Below are positions 39,249-47,774 of a stretch of 64,000 nt of DNA, piece after piece. The translations under genes and the position numbers were made by a program. The notes beneath the pieces were generated by a model, which worked only from the letters and a program-made list of their open reading frames with translations, was not told the DNA's origin and did no database searches. The first letter of the stretch is position 1, and the number at the start of each line of letters is the position of its first letter. The stretch comes from G958296245 sp963664035 (GTDB lineage Bacteria; Chloroflexota; Dehalococcoidia; Lucifugimonadales; G958296245): positions 2,418,001 to 2,482,000 of the forward strand of contig OY760867.2 in assembly GCA_963664035.2 (NCBI GenBank). The letters are read 5' to 3'.

Positions 39249-40538
39249 ATGGCAAACGAAATCCTGGACAGGCTATGGCGCTACGCGCCCGCCGACGCCG
39301 AGCTCGTATACGACCGGAGCATCGAGCACGTCAACATGATCGAGTCGAAGGACGGCGGGCTGGTCGGCTTCACCCAGGGTGACGAGATCATCTCGTCCAC
39401 AGACGGCAAGGCGTGGTCCGACCCTCGGCCTATGCGCCGCGCGTCGTCGTCGGGCGAGGAGCACAGGGGGCTCATGCACCCCCAGCGCCTCAAGTCCGGC
39501 GCCATCGGCGCATTCACCGCTCCCACGGGCAAGGGCAAGCGCTGGAAGGGCGAGGTCGATGGCCAGTACGGCCACAGCCTATGGTTCACCACCTCGCGGG
39601 ACGAGGGCGCGAGCTGGTCCGAGCCCGTCATGCTCTCCGAGCCGTTCAACAACGCCGTCATGCACGGCGCCACCGTCACCCACACGGGCAGGGTAGTGGT
39701 GTCCGCCTACAACCTGGTGGGCGAGCACCTGCGCGAGATGTGGGTCAACGTCGAGGGCAGCCGCGCCACCTACGGCGACGAATGGATAAGCGTCGGCCCG
39801 CACGGCTACGACGCCTTCATAACCTACTGCTGGGCCTACTTCTCCGACGACGAGGGCCGGACCTGGCGCACCAACGACAAGAAGGGCGTGTGGGCCGCCG
39901 GCGGCGAGCTCTTCGTGAACCGCGACCACTCCGCCGGAGGCCACTGGCGCGCGAACGAGCCCGTCGTCGCCGAGGCCGCCCCCGGGCTGCTGCTCATGCT
40001 CCAGCGCACCCCGCTCGGGCGCCTCTACCAGTCCTGGTCGTCGGATAACGGGACGTCCTGGTCGCAGTCCGAGCCCACCTCCCTCGCCTCCGCGCTGGCC
40101 CCGGCCGCCCTCGCCAGGCTGCCCGACACCGGCGACCTCCTGGTCGTCTGGAACCAGGCCTCCCGCGACGAGATCGAGCGCGGCGTGCAGCGCCACAGGC
40201 TCTCCACCGCCATCAGCAAGGACGGCGGCGCATCGTGGCTGCGCGGACGCAACATCTTCTCGCAGTACGGCGAAGGCGACCGCAGATACGTCGAGCCCCC
40301 GCCGTTCGGCAGCTACCGCGCGATGGAGATAGCCCCCAAGCTGCCCCCGGACACCGCAAACGGCACGTACCCGCACATAACGCTCTGGCAGGACAGGGTC
40401 ATCGTCCAGTTCGGCTTCTCCTTCCACGTCCCGGCGCAGGGCGCCGAGAACCCCACGGAGGCCGGCCGGTTGGGAGGCCAGGTCCGCATCAGCCTGCCAA
40501 CCTCCTGGTTCTACCACGACCTGCGCCCCTTCGGCTAA
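39249..40538 (+). CDS. Sialidase-like Asp-box beta-propeller protein 2
   Basis: 429 residues. Asp-box or degenerate motifs are ISSTDGKAWSDP, TSRDEGASWSEP, FSDDEGRTWRT, WSSDNGTSWSQ and ISKDGGASWLRG, spaced as in a six-bladed sialidase fold. GDRRYVEPPPFGSYRAMEI near the C-terminus could hold the active-site Tyr/Arg but this is not provable by eye. No signal peptide. The start ATG at 39249 follows a G-rich GGGGGG stretch. The companion class V aminotransferase is divergent. Likely a cytoplasmic glycan-related enzyme. Confidence 0.83.
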   Translation: MANEILDRLWRYAPADAELVYDRSIEHVNMIESKDGGLVGFTQGDEIISSTDGKAWSDPRPMRRASSSGEEHRGLMHPQRLKSGAIGAFTAPTGKGKRWKGEVDGQYGHSLWFTTSRDEGASWSEPVMLSEPFNNAVMHGATVTHTGRVVVSAYNLVGEHLREMWVNVEGSRATYGDEWISVGPHGYDAFITYCWAYFSDDEGRTWRTNDKKGVWAAGGELFVNRDHSAGGHWRANEPVVAEAAPGLLLMLQRTPLGRLYQSWSSDNGTSWSQSEPTSLASALAPAALARLPDTGDLLVVWNQASRDEIERGVQRHRLSTAISKDGGASWLRGRNIFSQYGEGDRRYVEPPPFGSYRAMEIAPKLPPDTANGTYPHITLWQDRVIVQFGFSFHVPAQGAENPTEAGRLGGQVRISLPTSWFYHDLRPFG

Positions 40539-40579
40539 CATTGCCCAGGGCGCCCGGGTTTAGTAGCTGCAGGCTGCGG

Positions 40580-40918
40580 TCACTCATCCACGATGGCCTT
40601 CAGTTGTTTCATCAGCGGTGGGAGATCGTTATGAAGGATCTCCCAGAGGGCATCGTAGTCAACCTGGTCGTAGCCATGGATCAAGCGATTTCGCAGGTTG
40701 ATCGTCCCCCGCCAGGGAACTGCCGGATGCTGTGAACGGAACTCGTGGGGGACTCGCGCTGCTGCTTCCCCAATGACGGCCATCAGGTGTAGCAACGAAT
40801 ACCTGAGCGACCTGTCGGAGTCCAAATCGGACCGGGAACGCCCCGAGCTCATCTCCCTGGCTTCCCTGGCATGGTCGAGCATGTGGCGTACGTACACCAG
40901 GGGGTCACGCCGAGACAT
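40580..40918 (-). CDS. HepT-like (DUF86) HEPN ribonuclease toxin
   Basis: 112 residues. The HEPN active-site motif R-x4-H-x-Y is present as RNRLIHGYDQVD near residue 80; the N-terminal helices (YVRHMLDHAREAREM, LLHLMAVIGEAAARV) are standard. HepT cleaves RNA and is neutralised when the MntA partner AMPylates the Tyr of that motif (type VII toxin-antitoxin). It overlaps mntA by 14 bases and is last in the operon. Confidence 0.92.
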   Translation of the reverse strand: MSRRDPLVYVRHMLDHAREAREMSSGRSRSDLDSDRSLRYSLLHLMAVIGEAAARVPHEFRSQHPAVPWRGTINLRNRLIHGYDQVDYDALWEILHNDLPPLMKQLKAIVDE

Positions 40919-41207
40919 ATATCGTCTCCGCTTCTTCGAGGACCTCCTGCCGGAAATAGGGGCTCAGGCTTTGCGAAGTGTTCAGGTCCACACGTCTTCC
41001 GAAGATCTCGGACAGCTCGTCCGGCAGATCGGAAAAGAAGGCCAGTCCAGGCGTACACCCTGGCTCGAACTCCACCAGCACGTCGACGTCGCTTTCCGGC
41101 GTGAAGTCGTCCCGCACTACCGAGCCGAACAGCGCCATCGTCCTTATGCGATGGCGCTGGCAGAAGTCGGATACCCGGTCCTGGGGAATATGAATTCGCG
41201 TGCCCAT
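40905..41207 (-). CDS. MntA-like nucleotidyltransferase antitoxin
   Basis: 100 residues. The minimal nucleotidyltransferase motif G-S-x10-D-x-D appears as LFGSVVRDDFTPESDVDVLVEF. The ATG at 41207 is chosen because it begins the conserved region and sits 2 bases after the epimerase stop; the frame runs to 41300 but overlaps the upstream gene. It forms a type VII toxin-antitoxin pair with hepT. Confidence 0.9.
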   Translation of the reverse strand: MGTRIHIPQDRVSDFCQRHRIRTMALFGSVVRDDFTPESDVDVLVEFEPGCTPGLAFFSDLPDELSEIFGRRVDLNTSQSLSPYFRQEVLEEAETIYVSA

Positions 41208-41209
41208 GA

Positions 41210-41980
41210 TCACATGTCGCAGGACCGCCACGACTCCGTGTCGTCCCTTGGAGCGTACCCGATCTCCTCGCGGGCGTTCTCGATGTCGTGGATGCGCCAC
41301 CTGTTCCCGGACACGCCGTAGTACACCCCGAACCGCACGCTATCCGGCGCCTCGATGCAGCTCGAGACCAGCCCGGCCAGGTCGCGGTGGGTCAGCAGGG
41401 TGGAGAAGTGGCGTATGTTCAGGGGCCGGTTCTCGCGCACCACGGTGCCTATCCTGAGGCACAGCGCCGACAGGCCGAAGCACTCGGAGAAGTAGCGCCC
41501 CGAGGCCTCGCCGAACGCCTTGGCGATGCCGTAGGGCCCGTCCGGGCGTATCGGCATGTCCACGGTAATCCGGGGCAGCGTCTCAGGGTCGAGCCCGTCG
41601 TACCGCCCCGCCACCACGTCGGAGTAGGGCGGGTCGTTCTCGTACAGCCCCGTGACGTGGTTCGAGCTTGCGAAGACGACGCGCCGCACTCCGGCCTCCC
41701 TGGCCGCCTCCAGCACGTTGTAGGTCGCGGGGATGTTGTTGGCGTACACGGGGCCCCACGGCGTGTACATCTCGGACGCGGCGGCCAGGTCCACCACCGT
41801 GTCCACGCCGCTGAACGCCGGCGCGATGGCGTCCCGGTCCGTCGTATCGGCCACCACCGAGTTCGGCGCAGGCCGCCTGTCCAACCCCTTCACCACGTAC
41901 CGCCCCTCGAAGGCGCTGCGCAGCACCCCGCCTATCAGTCCGGCTGCCCCGGTTATCAGGACTGTACGTGTGTCGTTCAA
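41210..41980 (-). CDS. NAD-dependent epimerase/dehydratase (uronate-dehydrogenase-like)
   Basis: 256 residues. Extended SDR: TVLITGAAGLIGGVLR for NAD, VVDLAAASEMYTPWG, VFASSNHVTGLY with the catalytic Ser region and YGIAKAFGEA (YxxxK). The SSNHVTGLY motif, short length and RHFSTLLTHRDLAGLV fit uronate dehydrogenases, which oxidise glucuronate/galacturonate to aldaric acids. The start is TTG at 41980, 2 bases after the upstream stop. It is embedded in the DUF5678-epimerase-mntA-hepT string, which probably shares one promoter. Confidence 0.86.
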   Translation of the reverse strand: MNDTRTVLITGAAGLIGGVLRSAFEGRYVVKGLDRRPAPNSVVADTTDRDAIAPAFSGVDTVVDLAAASEMYTPWGPVYANNIPATYNVLEAAREAGVRRVVFASSNHVTGLYENDPPYSDVVAGRYDGLDPETLPRITVDMPIRPDGPYGIAKAFGEASGRYFSECFGLSALCLRIGTVVRENRPLNIRHFSTLLTHRDLAGLVSSCIEAPDSVRFGVYYGVSGNRWRIHDIENAREEIGYAPRDDTESWRSCDM

Positions 41981-41982
41981 GT

Positions 41983-42303
41983 TTAACCTAGAATCAGCAG
42001 TGGAGGGTCCGTGTCCAGGAACTCGATCACCACGTCAGCGCCACGCATCCCCCTGCTCTCGATTGAATCGAGCACCTCGTCCATCGAGTTGCCGATAGCC
42101 AGGACTCCATCCTTCCCCATGGCTGCCCATCTACCGGGGTGCTTCCGTGTCAGGGCGGCGCGCTCGGCTCTCATGCGCTCGACGATTTCGTGATATTCAC
42201 GCATGCCCGCGGCCAATTCGTTGACACCGCCCAGTCCATCGATGACCTCCCGCACGTACCCCGCGTCCCTCAGTTGGTCCATGCTGTTTGTGGTCTCAGG
42301 CAA
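41983..42303 (-). CDS. DUF5678-like small protein
   Basis: 106 residues: an N-terminal helical part (AAGMREYHEIVERMRAERAA) then HPGRWAAMGKDGVLAIGNSMDEVLDSIESRG and VVIEFLDTDPPLLIL. The LxxKHPGxW...G and DPPLLIL pattern fits DUF5678 proteins common in archaea, Chloroflexota and Cyanobacteria. Function unknown. First gene of the string running to hepT. Confidence 0.72.
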   Translation of the reverse strand: MPETTNSMDQLRDAGYVREVIDGLGGVNELAAGMREYHEIVERMRAERAALTRKHPGRWAAMGKDGVLAIGNSMDEVLDSIESRGMRGADVVIEFLDTDPPLLILG

Positions 42304-42380
42304 TGCTCCACTCCCGTCACCCTGGTCGGATGGCTTCAGCCGCCCAACTCCTAAGTTACCACAAAGCCAGGGCTTCCCGC

Positions 42381-45300
42381 TCAGGCCATCCCCGCAGCCT
42401 GCTCTGTGGCGCGCCTTCGGAAGATGCGCCGCAGGAGCGCCGGGATGCTATCGTTGGCCAGGGTGTACACCACCGGCACTACCACCAGCGTCAGCACGGT
42501 CGAGCTCACGAGGCCGCCGATAACCACCGTCGCGAGCTCCGCGCTCAGGATCCCGCCCTCCGAGGCCACGAACGCCGCGAGCGGCAGTAGCGCGAAGCTG
42601 GTGGTGAGGGCCGTCATGAGAATCGGCCGCAGGCGGACGCGCCCCCCCTGTACCAAGGCGTCGTACACGCTCAGGCCCTTGTCCCGTAGCTGCTCCACGA
42701 ACGCGATCAGCACTATGGCGTTGGTCACGACGACGCCGATGAGCAGCAGGATGCCCATCATGGCAGGCAGCCCCAGGGAGCGGCCCGTGATCGCGAGGGC
42801 GGCCAGGGCGCCGATGAGCGCCAGCGGCAGGCTGGTAACGATGACGAACGGGTTCCGCAGCGACCCAAGGCTCACGACCATGACGAGGTACACCAGCACC
42901 ACGCCCACGGCCATGGCTATGAAGATGCCCTGGAACCCCTCGGCGATCTGGGCGAATACGCCGCCGCTCCGTACCTCGACCCCCCTCGGCAGGGTCAGCT
43001 CGTCGATCTTCTGCTGTATGAGCACGCCCACCGCCTGGGTGTCCTCGCTCGTTATGCTGCCGGTTATCGTCGCCGACCTGACGCCGTCGGTGCGGCTCAC
43101 CGACACGGGCCCCTTCTGCACCGTGACATCGGCGAGGTCGGTGAGGGGCGCCGCGCCCAGGGGGCCGGCTATCACGAGACCTCGCACGCTTTCGACGTCC
43201 GTTATGTCGTCCGACCGCCCGGTCAGCACTACGTCGATCTTGTCTCCGTCGATGTCCGCTTCCGTGACCGAGCGTCCGACCAGGAACTGGCTGACCTGGA
43301 ACGCCACGGTCTGGGCAGTGAGGCCGACGGCTCCGGCCCTCCCGGGATCGACGTCTATGACGATCTCGTCCCTCGCCTCGCTGATGTCGCTGGAGACGTT
43401 CACGACGCCGTCGATGGTCGCGATCTCGGCGACCAGCTCCTCGGTTGCCGAGGCTATGTCGCCGTAGTCTCTACCCGTGACCCTGACGTCGAGTCCTCCT
43501 TGCGGGGGACCCTCTATGATCTCCGTGACCGTCACCTTCCTGCCGGGAACGCCCTCCAGGTCCCGTCTTATCTCCGCCGCGATGTCGATCGGGACCTCGT
43601 CCCTAAGCGGAAGGAAGATGCTCCCCTGGTTGAAGCCGCTGGGGCCGCCCCCTAACGACGCTGCGGGACTGCCGATCGTAGTCAGGTATACGTCGGTAAG
43701 GTCCTCGATCTCCGCTTCTATCGCGGCCGCCTCCTCGATCGTCCGCTCTACCGCGGTGCCCGGAGGCATCGTCATGTCGATCTGCAGGGTCCGGTTTCCT
43801 CCCGCGGGGAACAGGTTGACCGGTATGAACGCCACCAGGCCGAGGCTGGCCACGGTGATCACCGCGGAGGCGATGAGGGTGACCGCCTTGTGCCGCAGAG
43901 ACCAGCGGAGCACCGGCTCGTACGCACGCTGCATCCACGTCTCGCGCTCCACTATCTCATCGTCCTCCCCGGCGCCCTCGGGGAGGTCGCCCGGCCGCAA
44001 CAGGTAGGCGCCGATCACCGGCACGGCTGCCAGGGCCACCGCCAGCGACGCGATCAGGGCAAAGCTGACCGCCAGGGCGAACGGGAAGAAGAATGCGCCC
44101 ACGAGACCCTGTATGAACGCGAGCGGCGCGAACACGACTATGGTCGTGAGCGTGGATGCCGTGATCGCGGGCCCGACCTCCACCGTGGCCTCGACGGCCG
44201 CGCGCCAGCGCTCACGCCCACCCTGGATGTGCCGGTATACGTTCTCCAGCACCACTATGCTGTCGTCTACGACGCGGCCCACCGAGATCGCCAGCCCGCC
44301 CAGCGTCATGAAGTTTAGCGACAGCCCCTGCCAGCCCATCAGCAGCACGCCGGTGAAGATGCTCAGCGGTATCGACAGCGCTATCACCGCCGTTGGCCGA
44401 AGCGTGTTGAACAGGCCGCGGGGCGCCGTCGGCCTCAGCGTGACCATGAACAGGAACACCACCGCTATGGCGAATATGAACCCGAACAACCCTTCCCGCT
44501 GGAGCGTGTTTATCTGCCCCTGGATCGCGGGCCCGTCGTTCGAGACCGTTACTATCTCCACGTCGCCGGGCAGCGCCACGCCGTCCAGCGCCTCCAGCAC
44601 CGCGGTCGTGACGTCGATCGTATTGGCGTCAGGGTCCTTGACGACCCCCAGGCCCAGGCTCGGCCTGCCGTTGGTGCGGGAGATGCTGGTGGCCGTCGCG
44701 GTACCCAGCGCCACCTCGGCCACGTCCCCCAGCCGGACGGGCGCCGGCGGAGCGGCCGGCCCGGCTCCGGCTGGCCCAGCCGCCCCGAGCGGTATCCCGA
44801 CCACGAGGTCCCGCAGGTCGTCCAGGGAGCGGTAGGAGTTCGTCGCCTTGATCGGGAATGTCCGCCCCTGGCCGGTGATCGTACCGGCGGGCAGCGTGAT
44901 GCTGTTGTCGCTCAGCGCCTGGGATACCTGGAACAGGGAGATGCCGCTGCGCTGGAGCTTCTCCGGGTCCACCGTGACCAGCACGCGGCTCTCGACTCCC
45001 CCGTAGACATCGACGCTGAATACTCCTTCGACCGAGTTCATGGTCGGGAGAATCGACGATTCGAGTATCTGCTGGAGCCCCTCGATGTCCCGCTCCCCGA
45101 TGATGCTCAACTGGAGCACGGGGAACGAATCGGGGTTGATCCGGCTCACCATGGGAGTATCGACCGCTGCGGGGAAGGTGACGCTATTGAGGTTCGAAGC
45201 GATGGCGTTCTCCGCCTCCTCCATGTCGGTGCCGAACTTGAAGGTGGCGATCACGATGGAGCGGTTCTCCGACGATATCGACTGGATATTCTCCAGCCCG

Positions 45301-45527
45301 TCGACGCCCGAAACCGCGCCTTCTATTGGAGCGGTCACCTCCCGCACGACCGCGTCGGGGTTCGCCGACGGGTAGAAGGCGGTGACCGTCACCAGCGGAA
45401 ACTCCACCTCGGGGAACAGCTCCACGGGTAGGTTCCTGTACATGAGTATCCCGGCAACGAGCGCCAGGACGATACCCAGCAGCGTTACTGTCCTACGCCG
45501 GACGGCTAGCTCGGTGATGATGCGCAT
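42381..45527 (-). CDS. RND-family efflux transporter permease
   Basis: 1048 residues, full AcrB-size. It begins with TM1 (RTVTLLGIVLALVAGI) and PVELFPEVEFPLVTV, has two large periplasmic-type loops, and carries the proton-relay Asp pair in VGRVVDDSIVVLENVYRH (TM4). The second half repeats the pattern (MGILLLIGVVVTNAIVLIAFVEQLRDKG). A Pro/Ala/Gly insertion near residues 240-260 is unusual. No membrane-fusion protein or outer-membrane factor is encoded next to it, as is common in monoderm Chloroflexota. Driven by proton motive force; substrate unknown. Confidence 0.92.
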   Translation of the reverse strand: MRIITELAVRRRTVTLLGIVLALVAGILMYRNLPVELFPEVEFPLVTVTAFYPSANPDAVVREVTAPIEGAVSGVDGLENIQSISSENRSIVIATFKFGTDMEEAENAIASNLNSVTFPAAVDTPMVSRINPDSFPVLQLSIIGERDIEGLQQILESSILPTMNSVEGVFSVDVYGGVESRVLVTVDPEKLQRSGISLFQVSQALSDNSITLPAGTITGQGRTFPIKATNSYRSLDDLRDLVVGIPLGAAGPAGAGPAAPPAPVRLGDVAEVALGTATATSISRTNGRPSLGLGVVKDPDANTIDVTTAVLEALDGVALPGDVEIVTVSNDGPAIQGQINTLQREGLFGFIFAIAVVFLFMVTLRPTAPRGLFNTLRPTAVIALSIPLSIFTGVLLMGWQGLSLNFMTLGGLAISVGRVVDDSIVVLENVYRHIQGGRERWRAAVEATVEVGPAITASTLTTIVVFAPLAFIQGLVGAFFFPFALAVSFALIASLAVALAAVPVIGAYLLRPGDLPEGAGEDDEIVERETWMQRAYEPVLRWSLRHKAVTLIASAVITVASLGLVAFIPVNLFPAGGNRTLQIDMTMPPGTAVERTIEEAAAIEAEIEDLTDVYLTTIGSPAASLGGGPSGFNQGSIFLPLRDEVPIDIAAEIRRDLEGVPGRKVTVTEIIEGPPQGGLDVRVTGRDYGDIASATEELVAEIATIDGVVNVSSDISEARDEIVIDVDPGRAGAVGLTAQTVAFQVSQFLVGRSVTEADIDGDKIDVVLTGRSDDITDVESVRGLVIAGPLGAAPLTDLADVTVQKGPVSVSRTDGVRSATITGSITSEDTQAVGVLIQQKIDELTLPRGVEVRSGGVFAQIAEGFQGIFIAMAVGVVLVYLVMVVSLGSLRNPFVIVTSLPLALIGALAALAITGRSLGLPAMMGILLLIGVVVTNAIVLIAFVEQLRDKGLSVYDALVQGGRVRLRPILMTALTTSFALLPLAAFVASEGGILSAELATVVIGGLVSSTVLTLVVVPVVYTLANDSIPALLRRIFRRRATEQAAGMA

Positions 45528-45636
45528 TACTTAGGCTTCTCCTTGGGGGTGCGCCCTCTTCCATTGTAACGGTTGAAAGTTGATGGCCGGATAAGATTAC
45601 GTCGGCTAGGCGATTCCCGGATTCCGCGGGTCGCCT

Positions 45637-45993
45637 CTATCGGGGCCTGCCCAGGACCAGCAGCAGCCTCAACGGCGCCGGCCCGTCGTTGCGGAAGCTG
45701 TGGACGCTGCCCTGCGCCAGCAGCAGCGCCTCCCCGGGGCCGACCTCGACGTCCTCCCCGTTCACCGTCGCCTTACCCTGACCGGACAGGCAGTAGAGTA
45801 TCTCCTCTTGCGGCTCGTCCTCCGGGTGCGAATGCTCTCCCCACGCCACCCCCGCTGGAAGCTCCCACACGAAGACCCTGACCGGCAGCCGGCTCTCGCT
45901 CTCGAAGAAGTGGCGCGCCAGCACCGCGCCCTCGCCCCCGTGCATCGCCTCGATCCTCTCGACCCCTTCCGAGTCACTCTGCTTCCAATACAT
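45637..45993 (-). CDS. Cupin domain protein
   Basis: 118 residues, one cupin barrel: GVAWGEHSHPEDEPQEEILYCLSGQGKATVNGE is motif 1 with its His-x-His ligands, and GPGEALLLAQGSVHSFRNDGPAPLRLLLVLG is motif 2. Function could be a sugar isomerase, dioxygenase or regulator; not assignable. A GGCGA...TCGCC hairpin lies just past its stop. The second cupin is divergent, 107 bases away. Confidence 0.86.
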   Translation of the reverse strand: MYWKQSDSEGVERIEAMHGGEGAVLARHFFESESRLPVRVFVWELPAGVAWGEHSHPEDEPQEEILYCLSGQGKATVNGEDVEVGPGEALLLAQGSVHSFRNDGPAPLRLLLVLGRPR

Positions 45994-46012
45994 TGTCGCC
46001 TCCCTCCATCGA

Positions 46013-46055
46013 AATCACAGCCCATCATCCAATCACACGAATCAAAGTTCAGACC
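46013..46055. repeat. Dispersed repeat D, copy 2
   Basis: AATCACAGCCCATCATCC-AATCACACGAATCAAAGTTCAGAC; 9-base periodicity of AATCxxxxx. It lies in the region between the two divergent cupin genes. Confidence 0.75.
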
Positions 46056-46099
46056 GATTCTGGTATCGTAGTCGCACCTCAGCGCCAAGGAGAATCGAG

Positions 46100-46468
46100 A
46101 TGCCCATACTTAACGAGAACGACTCCCCCAATGCCGAAGTGTTCCCCGGCTTCGAGCGCCGCGAGCTGGTCAGCGGCGAGCTCGGGGCCGAGGCGCTCAC
46201 CGTCGCCCACGCGACCCTGCACCCCGACGGCGAGGCGCCGCTCCACACCCACCCGACCGAGGAGGCCATGGTCATCCTCGAGGGCGAGGCCGTGGCCTGG
46301 CTTGGCGACGACGAGGTGGTGGTGGGCAGGGGACAGACCGTGCTCGCGCCCGCCGGCGTCAAGCACGGCTTCGTGAACAGGTCCGGCAAGCCCGCCCGCA
46401 TCATGGCCATCTTCCCGACCGGCAAGGTGGAGAGGACACTGGTCGATCCCGGCTCAACGCCGGAATGA
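46100..46468 (+). CDS. Cupin domain protein
   Basis: 122 residues. Motif 1 is PDGEAPLHTHPTEEAMVILEGEAVAWLGDDE; motif 2 is VGRGQTVLAPAGVKHGFVNRSGKPARIM. Metal ligands are the two His of HTH, the Glu and the His of KHGF. Its 3' end overlaps the convergent Gfo/Idh gene by 15 bases. Likely a small-molecule isomerase or sensor; no firm function. Confidence 0.86.
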   Translation: MPILNENDSPNAEVFPGFERRELVSGELGAEALTVAHATLHPDGEAPLHTHPTEEAMVILEGEAVAWLGDDEVVVGRGQTVLAPAGVKHGFVNRSGKPARIMAIFPTGKVERTLVDPGSTPE

Positions 46469-47761
46469 CGACTCGGGGACGCCGGCGTACTCGTTGACCT
46501 CGTGCTGGTAGCCGTTCACCCTGTCCCCCGCCACGTCCGCGAACGCCGCCACCTGGCCTGAGTGCCCCGACTCCAGGAAGGCGTAGCACAGCGCCACCGC
46601 GTCCAGCCCCGCCTGCCCGGACATCTCCGGCTGCCGGCCGCTCTCTATCGAGTCCGCAAGCTCCTTCAACCCCATCGCGATGAACTTGCGGTCGATGTCC
46701 GCGCCGCCGTACTCGTAGGATGCGATCCGCCGCCTGCCGTCGAAGAACGCCGCCGTCAGGTCGTCGACCTCGAAGTCGGGGACGAGGGCCAGCGCCTCCT
46801 CGTCCGACATCGGCTCCGTCTCCCCCAGCCGCGTGATGCGCGTCGGCCTCCCCGAGCGGCTGCCGGGAAGCTGTATCGACCCTTCGGCGCAGTAGATCAC
46901 GTCGGTGTCCAACAACTGCCCAGGCGCCGCGATGGACTTGCCGTAGTAGCCGATGGCCCCCGACCTGAACCGCACCAGCCCCAGGGACATGTCCTCGGAC
47001 GTACACTCCAGCGTCTCGGCCAGCTCGATATCCTCCCTGACCCGGTGCCGGTAGTAGGCGGACAGCCCCCACGACTCCGGCTCGGCGGCGTGGCGCTGCG
47101 CCGTCTGCCGCGCCGGCTCCCACAGCCGCGTTTCGGCGAAGACGCTCTCGATCTCGCCCAGGAAGTAGAGGAACAGGTCCGCGTCGTGTACGCCGTAGTC
47201 CAGCAGGTAGCCCCCCCTGTTCTTGATGTGCCGCCAGGCCGTGCCGTGCGGCAGCGAGCGCGTCCCGCTGAGCGAAGCCGCGTGCATCAGGCGCGGTTCG
47301 CCAAGCGCGCCGGAGTCGAGCACCGCCTTCACGAGGCGGTTCACAGGGTCGCGCCGGTGGTTCTCCTCCACCACCAGCACCTTGCCCGCCTTCTCCGCCG
47401 CCTCCATGATCCGGAGGCAGGCGCGCACCGTCACCCCCATCGGCTTCTCCACCGCCACGTTAACGCCGGCATCGAACGCCATGAAAGCCAGCCGGTGGTG
47501 AAGCCCCACGTCGGTCACGATGTCCACCGCGTCCAGGCCCTTCTCGGAGTCGAGCATCTGCTGGAAGTCGGTGTAGACCGCCGGACGCCTGCCAAGCCCC
47601 TTCTCGGCCTCGCTGGCGACGTGCTCAGCCGCCGACCGGTTCAGGTCGCAGACGGCTACCAGGTCGAAGCTGTCCGCCCTGCGTTGCAACTCAACCTCGC
47701 CGTACAGGTGCCGGAGCCCCATGCCTCCGCATCCTACTTGCGCTATCTTCAGGTCTGCCAT
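46454..47761 (-). CDS. Gfo/Idh/MocA family oxidoreductase
   Basis: 435 residues. LKIAQVGCGGMGLRHLYGEV is the N-terminal NAD site; VDIVTDVGLHHRLAFMAFDAGVNVAVEKPMGVTV contains the EKP motif; VVEENHRRDPVNRLVKAVLDSGALG is the family helix; the HDADLFLYFLGEI segment holds the catalytic His/Asp. YGGADIDRKFIAMGL and a DAVALCYAFLESG ending complete it. Its start lies 13 bases after the stop of the enolase gene, so it is co-transcribed with it. Confidence 0.9.
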   Translation of the reverse strand: MADLKIAQVGCGGMGLRHLYGEVELQRRADSFDLVAVCDLNRSAAEHVASEAEKGLGRRPAVYTDFQQMLDSEKGLDAVDIVTDVGLHHRLAFMAFDAGVNVAVEKPMGVTVRACLRIMEAAEKAGKVLVVEENHRRDPVNRLVKAVLDSGALGEPRLMHAASLSGTRSLPHGTAWRHIKNRGGYLLDYGVHDADLFLYFLGEIESVFAETRLWEPARQTAQRHAAEPESWGLSAYYRHRVREDIELAETLECTSEDMSLGLVRFRSGAIGYYGKSIAAPGQLLDTDVIYCAEGSIQLPGSRSGRPTRITRLGETEPMSDEEALALVPDFEVDDLTAAFFDGRRRIASYEYGGADIDRKFIAMGLKELADSIESGRQPEMSGQAGLDAVALCYAFLESGHSGQVAAFADVAGDRVNGYQHEVNEYAGVPESSFRR

Positions 47762-47774
47762 TTCGGGCTGCCTC

